Below, piece after piece: positions 52,963-62,679 of a stretch of 64,000 bases of DNA. Positions within the stretch are counted from its first letter, which is position 1, and each line of letters opens with the position of its first letter. The stretch lies in NCBI GenBank assembly GCA_030374765.1, contig JARGXX010000016.1, positions 434,001-498,000 of the forward strand, written 5' to 3'. Below the pieces are notes generated by a model. The model did not search any database and was not told the origin of the DNA. It saw only the letters and a list, made by a program, of their open reading frames with translations. This DNA comes from Agarophyton chilense (taxonomy: Eukaryota > Rhodophyta > Florideophyceae > Gracilariales > Gracilariaceae). The translations under genes and the position numbers were made by a program.

Positions 52963-55560
52963 TGTATATAAACGACGTGGTGATCTACTCCAGAACTGTG
53001 AAGGAGCACCACGAACACGTCCGGACCGTACTGGATCGCTTGAGAAAGGCGAGAGAAACTCTGAAGTTAAGGAAGTGTATGTTCTTCGACCAGAAGGTGG
53101 AGTATCTAGGGCACACATTCGGCCAAGGAAAGCTTCTAGTAGCCAAACGAAACCTCAGAGAGGTATAAAAACCCAAAATCCCGAGAACTCATACGGATAT
53201 ACGCTCCATCATAGGGTAGTGCAACCTCTGCCGTAGTTCTATCAAAGACGTTGCAAGGATCGCAGCCCCTCTAAACCGACGTCTCCAAAAAGGTCAACCA
53301 GAAAGGTTTGTTTATCTAGAATACGAAGACTGGACGCCTTTTATCTCTTGAAAGCGGCGCTGCTTTCAATTCCTATATTGGCATTACCGAAAGCGGGAAA
53401 CCCATACACATTGGATACTCATGCCTCGGACTCCCGAAATGGCCACTATCTAATGCAGGAGCATGACGATGGATCGAAAGAACCAATTGGTTACTGGAGC
53501 TGAGCGCTCACACAGACGGAAAAAAACTACCCTGTCATGGAAAAGGAATGATCCGCCGTGGTATAGAGCAGGTTGATGCTGCGACCTTACCTATATGGTG
53601 CTCGTTTTACCGTACGAACGGATCATGACGCCTTACAGTGGATATTGGGTGTAACAGACGCCTCTGGACGGCTAGCTCGATGGAGACTGCGACTCTCGGA
53701 GATTGACTATGAAGTCCAATTCCGTCCTGGTATACAACAAAACATCGCGGATGCGATGTATCGGTTAAATACCGATGGGCTGGACACCAAACCGGTACAA
53801 GATGGTATACCATGCTTCACGATTCAGCTGGCACAACCTTATGATAAGGACGAAGAAAAAGGACAATGAGATGATCAGGAAGGACAGAGGGAGGAATCAC
53901 TGGAAATGGTAGGAGATATCGAAGAAGGGGAGGACACTCCCATAACCCGAGATGAACTCTTGCGAGCGCAAGCTACAGACATCTAATGCAGGAAATTGAG
54001 CAACCAAGTTAGTATCAAAGGATCGCAGTTCGACAAAGACAATGAAGGTTACCTATTGCGTCGTTCTACCCTGGACGGAGCACTCTAGAAGGTTGTAGCA
54101 GAGTCTCTACGCCCTAAAGTCTTATATTCGCGGCATCACCTAAGACTGGCAGGTCATCCAGGAGCCACATGGTTATAATATACATTGAGGAACCAATTAT
54201 ACTGGACCCACATGGCCCACGATGTTTAAACTTCTGTGGCTCGCTGTGCCTCTTGAGTATAGACCCGAGGTGGTTTACGAAAGCACAGGAATTATCCGAA
54301 GCTTTTACCCACGGCTGGACTCTTGGGATTTGTAGCTGTCGAAATCCCGGGCCCACTGCCAAAAACCTCAAAGGGTTACCGACTCGTGGTGGTCATCACC
54401 GACCGGTTTCCCGAACTCACAAGGGCCATACCCTTGAAGAGCACAACCTCGACAGTCTCGGCAAGAGCCTTCCTGAATAATTGGATATACCCGTACGATG
54501 CCCCAATGCACCTACTCACCGACAATGGCTCGAACTTGGCATCGAAGTTCTTTGAAGCAGTATGTACCATGCTTAGGGTGAAGCATTACTTCACTACAGT
54601 GTACTATCTGCAGACTAACGGCCAAGTGGAACGCTTTAACAAAATCCTCGTGGCATGACTACGACACTATGTTGAAGAACACCAAAATGGATGGGTTGAG
54701 TATGTAGAGCCCCTAACATAGGCCTATAACCTTCAGGTACATCGATATACGCAGACTACTGCCTTCGACATGGTCCTCCAGCGGACACCTCATGGTATTG
54801 TCCTTCAACCAGGACCCGAGAATTACCGAGCAGCTACACTTGCCTCTGCTCAGGTTAAGTAGGATATACTCAACAACCTCAGAACAACCTTAAAAGAAAG
54901 GAAATGCCAAAATTGACAGTAGCCCAGGAGCGTTATAAAAACTACTACAACCAAAAAGTGAAGGGGACTACCACGGTAGAAACCGGGGACTATGTATTCT
55001 TTGATATCCCATCCAGTGGATCTGGACCGAAACAATCCGCGGAACGAGACGATACTCGTATCGATGCTGATATCAATTCGAAGCTACTCTCAAAGTCTAT
55101 AGGACCATATGTGGTAATCTCAGGGAATGAACACATCGTTACGGTTCGGAAAGATGGACTCGAAAACTCAGTATTGGTAAACCCGGTCTCAATAGAACCT
55201 TGGAAACGTGGCATAACGGCGAACCCACTTGTTGGGCCGGAACCCACAGAACCGAAGTCAAATGCATTAGGTGGTACAGGAAGCGTTCAATCGCAAGATC
55301 TGAAGAAAAATTCAGACCCTTTGGCAACCCAGGGAGCCCAAGAGCAGGGCTTCGCACCTAAACTAGGCTGGTACTCTGAGGTCCCAGCCTCCAAATGCGC
55401 AATCGACACCATTTTAGGTCACAAACGAACACGAGCAAGTCTTCGTTCCTACGTCCGGTGATATGGCTAGGGCCTTGAATATAATACATTACAATCTCCT
55501 CATCATATACATCGCAACTTCCGATTACGGTACTAACGCAGGCTCAACGAACCCCCACCA
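52963..55560 (+). pseudogene. Element E pol: RT end, RNase H, integrase, chromodomain
   Basis: It begins MYINDVVIYSRTVKEHHEH with the YxDD motif as Y-I-N-D. RNase H (about 53410-53830) has LRPYLYGARFTVRTDHDALQ and RLARWRLRLSEIDYEV. Integrase has HHLRLAGHPGATWL (54130), VAVEIPGPLPKTSKGYR, where the usual first Asp reads Glu, MHLLTDNGSNLASKFF (second Asp) and GQVERFNKILVA (Glu), then the C-terminal KVKGTTTVETGDYVFFD (54950). A chromodomain-like segment, TRASLRSYVR-stop-YG, lies at 55430-55540. Several stops are present. Confidence 0.85.
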
Positions 55561-55695
55561 ATCGATGAATATCGACCTATACCGGTGCAGTCTGCTAAGG
55601 AGGGGGAGAGGATACACTCACTGTGTGTTTACTAGGCGCGGAAAGAAAGAAAATGTATAGTCAAGAAGAAGCACCAGTTTATTGTAATCTAAGAA

Positions 55696-56830
55696 ACCTA
55701 CAAAGACCCCTCCGGGAAGGAATCCACACCAGGAGTGGTAGAAGGTCCTCCAGAAGGCCCGGAACCAGTACCAGGAAGGTTCGGAGTGTGGGACTGTGAG
55801 TCCGCACTATACCAGTGGGGAGCAGAACCCTGAGGCGTCGGAGGTAACGGCGGCAGACCGGAAGAGGTATCCGAAGAGAAAGTAGCAGTAGGGAAAGGCG
55901 AAGAGCCAGGTATGGGCATCGGAACATTATCAACAGGCTAATTGCTGGCAGAATCCAACAAAGAACCAACAGTAGTGTTCATCAGGGGATCGCTCGAAGT
56001 TTCCGCACGTTCCACAATGGTGCTGAGATCCACGACGTGATGCGCGACCGCCTGGTACATCTCGGCCTGAAACCGATTACGGAAGGCAACCGCCTGGTTG
56101 GTAGCGGCCATATAGTCCGCGTGACAAGGGATGAGCTGTTCCAAGAGCGCCAGAGCTTTATGGAGGGAGAGCGGACCGGGACAGTTGACCCGAGAGACTC
56201 AACGCGCTGGATCCTCATCAATGCACCACTAACCACTATCGAAAGTGCCCCATTCACACGGAAACCACACCTGTAATCGGGTTGGACACACGGCAAGAGC
56301 CATCACCGTGCTCAGTTGACCCTTCGGCAGACAATCAACTGCCACCACGAGATTGTGAGGATTCCGCACGCATCGTGACCAATGCAAGCCAACCAATATG
56401 GTACAGGAAGAGAAGGGAGAAAAGACGAATGGAAACGATGAAACCAAGAGGGTGAAGCGCGAAGAAGGAAGGAGAATCGGAGAAGAAACCAACGAGGTAT
56501 GACAGAAGTCTGGCACGAAACGCATACGAAACCTGCACCGGAGAACGCGACAAAAACAGATTGGTACATGAACTCCCAGCCAGTATTGGCAACCCTCGAG
56601 GGAATCGTTCTTGCGAAGCCGTTAAGGAAGACCACGGTGGATAAACTCAAGCACCACGACGGTGATCAAAACCGTTCGGCTCACCGCGTGGCATTACCGA
56701 ACGGTACAGTGCATCCCACACTGGCGACTGATGCACTATGGTTTATCGCTCTGGCGAACGCATTAAGGTACAGCTACCGGGCGTGGCTGTTGCTAGGAGG
56801 TGGATGTGTAGTAGAGTGAGCCAGACCAAG
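55696..56830 (-). pseudogene. Probable antisense additional ORF of element E (decayed)
   Basis: This minus-strand coding lies between E chromodomain and E 3' LTR, opposite to pol, as in A and B. Open pieces include 56144-55938 (YMAATNQAVAFRNRFQAEM, VVDLSTIVERAETSSD) and 55919-55698, a Pro/Ser/Thr-rich tail ending FPEGSL. The upstream part is broken over three frames (up to about 56650). Sequence similarity to the A/B aORF is not evident by eye. Position and strand are the argument. Confidence 0.45.
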
Positions 56831-56840
56831 GAGGTAATAT
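56827..56840 (+). other. Polypurine tract of element E
   Basis: CAAGGAGGTAATAT immediately precedes the LTR start TGCCAGGTG, the same form as AAGGAGGGGGATA in B. Confidence 0.6.
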
Positions 56841-57326
56841 TGCCAGGTGTTGGACCTGAATGGTTGCCGGCATGCGCCGTGTACTACAGTGGTTTAGTTA
56901 GCAATTAGTATAGCTTTTCGCTAATTTAGTATTACATAGATAGGATTAAGTAGATAGGGAGGCGCACCTCAAGTGCACCTCCCTGTGGCCACCTGGCGAG
57001 GAGCGCCACCGTAGGTCGGGTGGCCGGTGAGATATATATCTCCACCAAGCATGGCCACCCCGGTCACTATTGTAAAGTAAAGCATGTACTAGACTACTTT
57101 TACCCCTTTTGGTTTCTACAGTCGACCATTAATGCAAGTCTAGTGTCCTTGCGGTTTTCCGGCCCCGCGTGCGCTGTGCATCACCGTCTACCAACCTGGT
57201 CTCAGTACGCCTGCCGTTCCTGTTGCACCCTTCAGTAGCTGGTGCTCTTACACCTTACAGATATCTTCAATCTCCGCCTCTAAGGTGGAGCCCGTTGCGG
57301 GCTCCTTAAAACCGACAGGTCCTACA
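56841..57326 (+). repeat. 3' LTR of element E (about 486 bp)
   Basis: It starts TGCCAGGTG after the polypurine tract and ends at GGTCCTACA, the ending seen in B and C LTRs. It contains the AT-rich promoter-like stretch (about 56890-56955) and a hairpin (56957-56983: GGGAGG...CCTCCC with an inner GCAC/GTGC). The 3' edge is inferred from the ending only, since the 5' LTR is missing. Confidence 0.6.
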
Positions 57327-57483
57327 CCCCCGCTCCCGTTTTGGTTTATGTAGAGCAACGCCCATTTAGGGGATACTTGAAGATGCAACTCATAGAATGA
57401 GGATTGAACCCTCCGAGGGTTATGACTATGATATCCTCTAAGGTGTGCTAAGGTGGCACTGTTTTCTGGTTAGAGTTCGCCTA

Positions 57484-58263
57484 TGAAGTGAAAATTCGGA
57501 TGGCCCATGGTTGGATTGGCCCCGTGATACACGTGGCTTAATTTTGGCACCGATTTTCGGATATTTGTTAGAACGTTGGACTTTTGGGCCCTGACAGTGG
57601 GATCTCCACGTGTATGGCCCTGAGCAGGTGTGCACTACTGTAGAGTTTAGTTAGTGGGCCCTACTTAGGGAGACGAGATCTGACAGTCCGAAGCTCAGAG
57701 TAAAAGGGGAACCAAGGTTGGTCTTCGATACCTTTAGAGGTTCTTCGTCGCAATCGTTTCGGCCTTACAACCCGGAACGGGCTCTGGTTAGCAACGCCTG
57801 CGTAGGGACACGACTCCACTTGGAGAGTGCCCACGTTTGGGTTCCGTGCAACCACCCCCTTGGGACCGCTCAGACGACCTGCGTGCACGATACCCCGTGG
57901 GGGTTCTGCTTACTTGTTGCGTGCTTTTTGTGTTTCCTTTCGAGGACAGGTTTTCGCCCCTGTACTGGGTTTTTTTGTTGTTTCGCCCCTTTTCTGGTTC
58001 TCGGGTCCGGTGCCTGTTAGTGCCCGACCCTCGCCCCGTTTTTCCTCTTCGCCGGATTTTCCCCCATTCTTTGGGATACCCATACCCATTTCCGATCCAC
58101 GGTTTCTACCCCTCACCTCCGTCGGTACTGCCGGAATCCCCCGTGGGAGTTACACCCCACACTACGGGTGGAACGGAGGGCTCTGTCTCTGAGTCTGCCT
58201 CCCCCAGGGAGCAAGGCTTCGAACACCTTGAGAGCACTTCCCGTCGCCGGGTTTTGCTCCACA
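57484..58263 (+). repeat. LTR-like remnant G
   Basis: The possible start is TGAAGTGAAAATT and the possible end TTGCTCCACA. Inside, GTTTAGTTAG and then AGTAAAAGGGGAACCAAGG followed by TTGGTCTTCG match the corresponding part of LTR C (AGTAAAGTCTCCCCAACAAGG, TTGGTCTTCC). A pyrimidine-rich leader follows. No second copy, primer site or duplication was found. Confidence 0.45.
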
Positions 58264-58281
58264 GTTTATACCACACTACCA

Positions 58282-58377
58282 ATGGCTCGTAGTACCAGCC
58301 GTCCGATAGAAGCACTCTCAGATTCTACCTTGGCTAGTTCCCGGAATGGGTCTCAAGATCAGTCTTTCACAATTTAG
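58282..58377 (+). pseudogene. Possible gag start of remnant G (31 codons)
   Basis: ATG 58282 opens MARSTSRPIEALSDSTLAS and stops at 58375-58377. Its composition resembles the start of A gag and it follows an LTR-like leader. Too short to be certain. Confidence 0.3.
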
Positions 58378-59332
58378 TATACACAAGGGAACATCTACAA
58401 CAGGTTTGTGAGAACAAGACACTTCTACAGATGTATTTTAATACTTGTGTAGAGATGGGGCGGATTAAAATCCGTACCAGTCAGGCCTGAGGCTGATGGA
58501 TGTATTGTCTTGAAGGCATCCTCGAAGATGAAATTGAAATTCGAGCCCTGGTCAGCCCTTAAAGCGGCTTGGCAGCATCCTGACAGAATGTCGCTCTAAT
58601 CAAAGCCGAGTGACAATCTATTTCCTGGGCCCCTATGCGGTGAACATAAATCTCTTTCATGGGCCTTTTTTTCTGATCAGCGCCCTCTCGTTCACAGTTT
58701 TTTTGCTCTTGGTACGCGTTTTTGTAGTTTTTTCTGCTCCATGTTCAAATTGGTGCCCTGGAGAATAGACTAAAACGCATCACATTTTGGGTTAAAATAC
58801 TTGTAATAGAAACTCTGGAATAGATTATTGGCTTCTTTGAGGCTGGTATTAATCTTGATCTAACCAATTGTGTTCTTGATTGTCGTAAATTTGTCGTCCT
58901 CGGACGTGAATCTGGTAGGATATTTGACACAGCCTTCGAGATGTTCTTCAGTGCTTTCTGCATTACCATCCCCTTTCATTGAGTGTACAGTCAAGCAGAT
59001 GCGTTGATATGAATCCGCTGTAAAGACCTTGTAAGAATTGAGAGTACCCTTGAATTTGGGTTCCTTTTTTTAGCAATCTGCATTTAATACAGTTCTCGCT
59101 GTTTGTGGAAAGTAAAATGCGTGTTTTTCATACCCTAAAGTCGAGTTGTTTCAAATTTACAGACGAGATTTTGTCTAACCGTAATGATCGACTTTAGTGG
59201 TGAGCAGATTGTCGCAAAAGTGCAAATTGAATTCTGTTTGAACAGATACTAATTACTTTTGCAACTAGAATCTGGAACAAGAGCTCCAATTCTTGCCATT
59301 ACAGTGGGCGAAATCCAATTAAAGCCACACCC
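58378..59332. other. Region without a recognisable gene
   Basis: AT-rich. The minus strand between about 59080 and 58480 has coding-like pieces in more than one frame (TSEDDKFTTIKNTIG, FIFEDAFKTIHPSASGL), perhaps an old TE or host pseudogene, but no family is recognised. Confidence 0.35.
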
Positions 59333-59337
59333 CTTTT
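59333..59337. repeat. Target-site duplication of right solo LTR (CTTTT)
   Basis: CTTTT occurs at 59333-59337 and exactly again at 60203-60207. Confidence 0.88.
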
Positions 59338-60202
59338 TGAAGAGCAACGTCCTCCAGGGAGGTTTTTGGGGACTTAAGTTTTTTCCGGAGCCTCCGGCGT
59401 GCAACCTCGTTATGAGTAGGAGTAATCCGCTTTCACAGCGACACCCGGAACGCCGGTGATGCACCGGCGGGACCGGGTGCCATACACGTGGCCGCAGCGC
59501 CCGCGCGACACGTGGCCGCCAGATTGGCCCCTTTTGTTAGACGGACATTTAGCTATTTAGGATAGACTTTATTTATTGTATTCTACGGTGACTACAGTAC
59601 TTAGGCCGCCGGCCTTGCGGCCGCCGGTCCAGTAAAGTCTCCCCAACAAGGGTGATCTTGGTCTTCCAGATCTTGGCTTTGGGTCGAACCGCCTGCGCGG
59701 ATATACAACTCCTTACGGAGGGATTTCCCATGGTGCACGGCTTCCCAACCCCCTTGGACGTTCAAGCAGCCTTCGTGTGTTGGGTATCTATTCCCACTTT
59801 CGTGGTTCCGCCCGTGTATACGGTTTGCTACACCCGGCAGTGCCGGCTATTCCCGAGCCCCCTCTTGCGACTCGTGGTCAACCTCGCCCTCTTGCCTCCG
59901 TTCCCATTTTCCTTCCCTTTTCCTCCCCTTCATTGGGCAATTCCCGCTCTTGCGGCTCGCACTGACACCTGTCGTGCTCGCCACTCTCGTGGGTTTTGCC
60001 TCCTCAGAGGATACGCAAGCACCGCTTCGGCGGATATTCTCGGCTTCTTTCAGCCTCCCTGCGCCCGTCGCGACGGTTCGGCTCCGGCTTACACCCGGCA
60101 TTGTGCGCCGATTCCTGGGAGGGCTCTACCGCGCCGGTTACCTCGTGAGAGGAAGATCCGGACGTCTTCGTAGGTTTTCCCCTTTGGGGGCATTGTCCTA
60201 CA
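59338..60202 (+). mobile_element. Solo LTR, family C, copy 2 (865 bp)
   Basis: It starts TGAAGAGCAACG and ends TTGTCCTACA. It matches 274-1137 in the same orientation with scattered differences and one indel. The perfect 5-bp duplication shows an independent insertion followed by LTR-LTR recombination. Confidence 0.93.
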
Positions 60203-60690
60203 CTTTTTATTGATGCACTCCATTTCCCTCGTTTTTCCATCAACCTTGTCTCAAGAAACGCTTAAGAAGAACAAGTGAAACACTTAAGGCGCCATTAATA
60301 AAACTTTTCTACTTCTTAACACTTTCAATAACACTATACCCACAATATACCCCCGAAATCTGATGAAAGTCTACTACAGTATTTTTTCATTTGAACAAAC
60401 GCGCGCGAATTTTGATTCCAGAAAAAGCCCTACCAACATTTTACAATTGGATGCTCTCGCACTTTGATACAAAACGTTCTTAAAGTTTTCCAAAATAACA
60501 ACAAACGCTCTAAAGACTTAAACAACAAAAAGATGGTTTTGAAGGCTAAAAGAGCTCTCCTACGATCGGAATTAAATACATCTAGCTCTACGAGAAAACT
60601 CCGTAACGAACTTTCAGTTTAGGTTTTTTCAAACGCATACAACAGGTGTTACATGATGATTCAAATTACCTCTTTAAGAAGATGAAGAAA
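60203..60690. other. AT-rich spacer
   Basis: Nothing recognisable. Its right part may belong to the Tc1 element that follows. Confidence 0.35.
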
Positions 60691-60699
60691 GTAACAATA

Positions 60700-61320
60700 A
60701 TGACTGAAATGCATAAAAATAAAAGGTTTACATCGACTTGAGAGAAGAAAAAATTTTCTTTGAGGAAATGGAAGAAACCCGTTTTTCCGATATCATGAAA
60801 TTAAACCTAGATGGATCAGTAGAATTCGTTCGTTATCGTCATGATAAAAGGTCGGAAAAGATTATAAGTGACAAATGCAGGGAAATATGTGATGAATTTG
60901 GGTTCCTCTTTTTACAATGGTTTAAGTATTCTGGTCGTTTGCGTCGGTGAAATGGAATCAACGAATTGCTGCAAGGTGTTACAGAAAAAATTGTAAGAAT
61001 TTGAGGCCAAAACGTTTGGAGAGAGTTTCAATTTTCAGTAAGATGAGGCTGCTACACTTTGTTCAGTGTATACTATAAAGATGTTGGCCGATCATAATGT
61101 TAAGATATACAGTGGCCAGCCAAGTCACTTGACTTGAGCATTATGGAAAACAATTTGCGGGGTTTTAGCACGCTTTGTTTACGCCGATCAGCGCCAATTC
61201 CAAGTATTTGGAACGCTTATGGAATGTGTGTTTGAATGTTAGGATAATTTGAGCAAAGAGTTTATTAACTCACTTGACAGCTCTATACATGAGTGCTGTA
61301 TTTAAGTGGTAAAGAAAAAT
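60700..61320 (+). pseudogene. Tc1/mariner transposase relic
   Basis: The plus strand carries a broken Tc1-type catalytic domain. KLNLDGSVEFVRYRHDKRSE (about 60800) corresponds to the region after the first catalytic Asp (F-N-x-D-G-x-D). FQ-DEAA with VYTIKMLADHNVKIY (about 61040-61100) corresponds to the second Asp block. A Q-P-S-H-L-x-IMENN segment (about 61115-61150) corresponds to WPAxSPDLNxIEN with the Glu, followed by a frame with RQFQVFGTLMECV. Several stops and shifts are present. Terminal repeats and TA duplications were not identified. Confidence 0.7.
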
Positions 61321-61339
61321 GGTGAAATGACCAAGTATT

Positions 61340-62480
61340 GAATGAAATAAATGTGTTTGTTTGTTTTGGCCTAAATTTAGATTGGGCTATCTTGCTCAGG
61401 ATTGTTTAAAGTTCAGAAAACTGCGGGCTAGGTTTAGTTGTGCAAAGCTCTGAAATTAGTTTTTTAATGGTTCTCTAAGTACTGACTACAATAAAGATTT
61501 GCCAACTGTGGATGGCAGTAAGGAGGAGCAAGGTGCTGGCTTCATCCAGATTTCGCGCACTGTAGGAAGACAGATCTGTCGGCTGTTAAGCTTTTCTCGA
61601 TTGTCAAATCCTGCCGTTACTTTTGTCCGAGCATCACTTCAATGCTTATGTTTGCGGCTTTTCCTCGGTTTGCGACGCTTGGGAAGTTTTGAAACAGTGA
61701 AATGATCCGTTGTTTGCATCAAATTAACTGTCAGTCTTTGCGACCTTAACAGCCGGAAATCAGAATCCTTGCGCAGGCTATGTATTCTAACATTACGCTG
61801 TCGTGTAGTGCCGATAAGGTAGAGGTTGGGTAAATGCTTACTAGCTTAGAAAGGCGCTCGGAAGGTTCATTAGGGAAATATGGCACGTCAGCGGCTAAAT
61901 ATGTGGTGCACTGGCTTTCATTAATTGGGGCAGATCTGAGCAGCTGAGAATGTGGTACCTTGGTGTATTCTGCATGCACCGAGGGTAGAAATACCATGAT
62001 GAGGTGAGCAACGTATCGCTCGAGGGCGGTGGATCCTCCTTCCTGTGTTACAATCAGAGGAGGAGGGGATAGAAGGCGGTGGGCTGTGGTTGCGCCCAAC
62101 GGTTCTCAGTGGTATCACTGATTTGTATGACGCCAGACGCACGAGACACGGCGTAGTGGTAGGTATACAGCACATGATCCTACAGTGGCGAGGCGCGAGT
62201 GTGAAGCAACGTGTGCAAGCAAGGGCAGCGTCGGGGGCGAAGGTGTTGCTTTCGTTGCCGTACGTAAGGGTGTCGAAGAGACATTGGTTGGACGACAGCG
62301 AATCAGTGAAGGTGTGTATGTCACGTAACTTTTTCAGAGGATGCCCCAATTGCTCAGAGGATGCACATGGCTTACATGTCGAATAAGTGTTCACCGCGGC
62401 ACCGTGTGCTCAAGCACACGTGGCCAGCGTCATGCTGTTGCCTGTTTTGGCGCTTTTGTGCCACCCACGACGAGTGCTCC
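61340..62480. other. Region upstream of the protease gene without a recognisable gene
   Basis: Several open frames of 60-160 codons occur on both strands (for example 62045-62386 plus and 62394-61921 minus). They overlap antiparallel, lack motifs and have unremarkable composition. Treated as non-coding. Confidence 0.4.
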
Positions 62481-62507
62481 CTTTTAGAGGTTGTGTTCGT
62501 TCCAGCT

Positions 62508-62530
62508 GAGCGTAATTATATATCAGGCGC
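62508..62530 (+). promoter_or_regulatory. TATA-like promoter of the protease gene
   Basis: AATTATATATCAGG lies about 165 bp before the ATG at 62680. The leader between them is strongly pyrimidine-rich, including a run of ten C at 62648-62657. Confidence 0.4.
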
Positions 62531-62679
62531 GCTGTGCTAACTGCTGCTAACCGTCACTATGTGAATGCTATCAAGCCCGCGTCGTCCTTCTCCCCCCCTC
62601 ACTTCTCCCTTTTTTCCGGTGTGTGCGCTGCCGTTGCGCGTCGCTCTCCCCCCCCCCTCCTTGCTCGTTTCTCTCACCC

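Larger units (their letters stand above)
52963..57326 (+). mobile_element. Gypsy-type LTR retrotransposon E, 5' truncated
   Basis: Plus-strand coding starts inside RT exactly at the edge of the D LTR and continues through RNase H, integrase and chromodomain. An antisense-oriented coding remnant, a polypurine tract and an LTR (56841-57326) follow. The 5' half is absent from the window. The domain style matches A, B and D. Confidence 0.8.

Noticed and set aside
57395-57425. Possible tRNA T-arm (complement of GAGGATTGAACCCTC)
   Set aside because: The stem does not pair over five bases and no acceptor or D-arm is present.
274-60202. The two family C LTRs as the ends of one giant element
   Set aside because: Each has its own target duplication (GTCTC/GTCTT and CTTTT), so they are separate solo LTRs.
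62045-62386. 113-codon plus-strand ORF and the overlapping 157-codon minus-strand ORF near 61921-62394
   Set aside because: They overlap antiparallel, with no motif and no signal. There is not enough to call either a gene.
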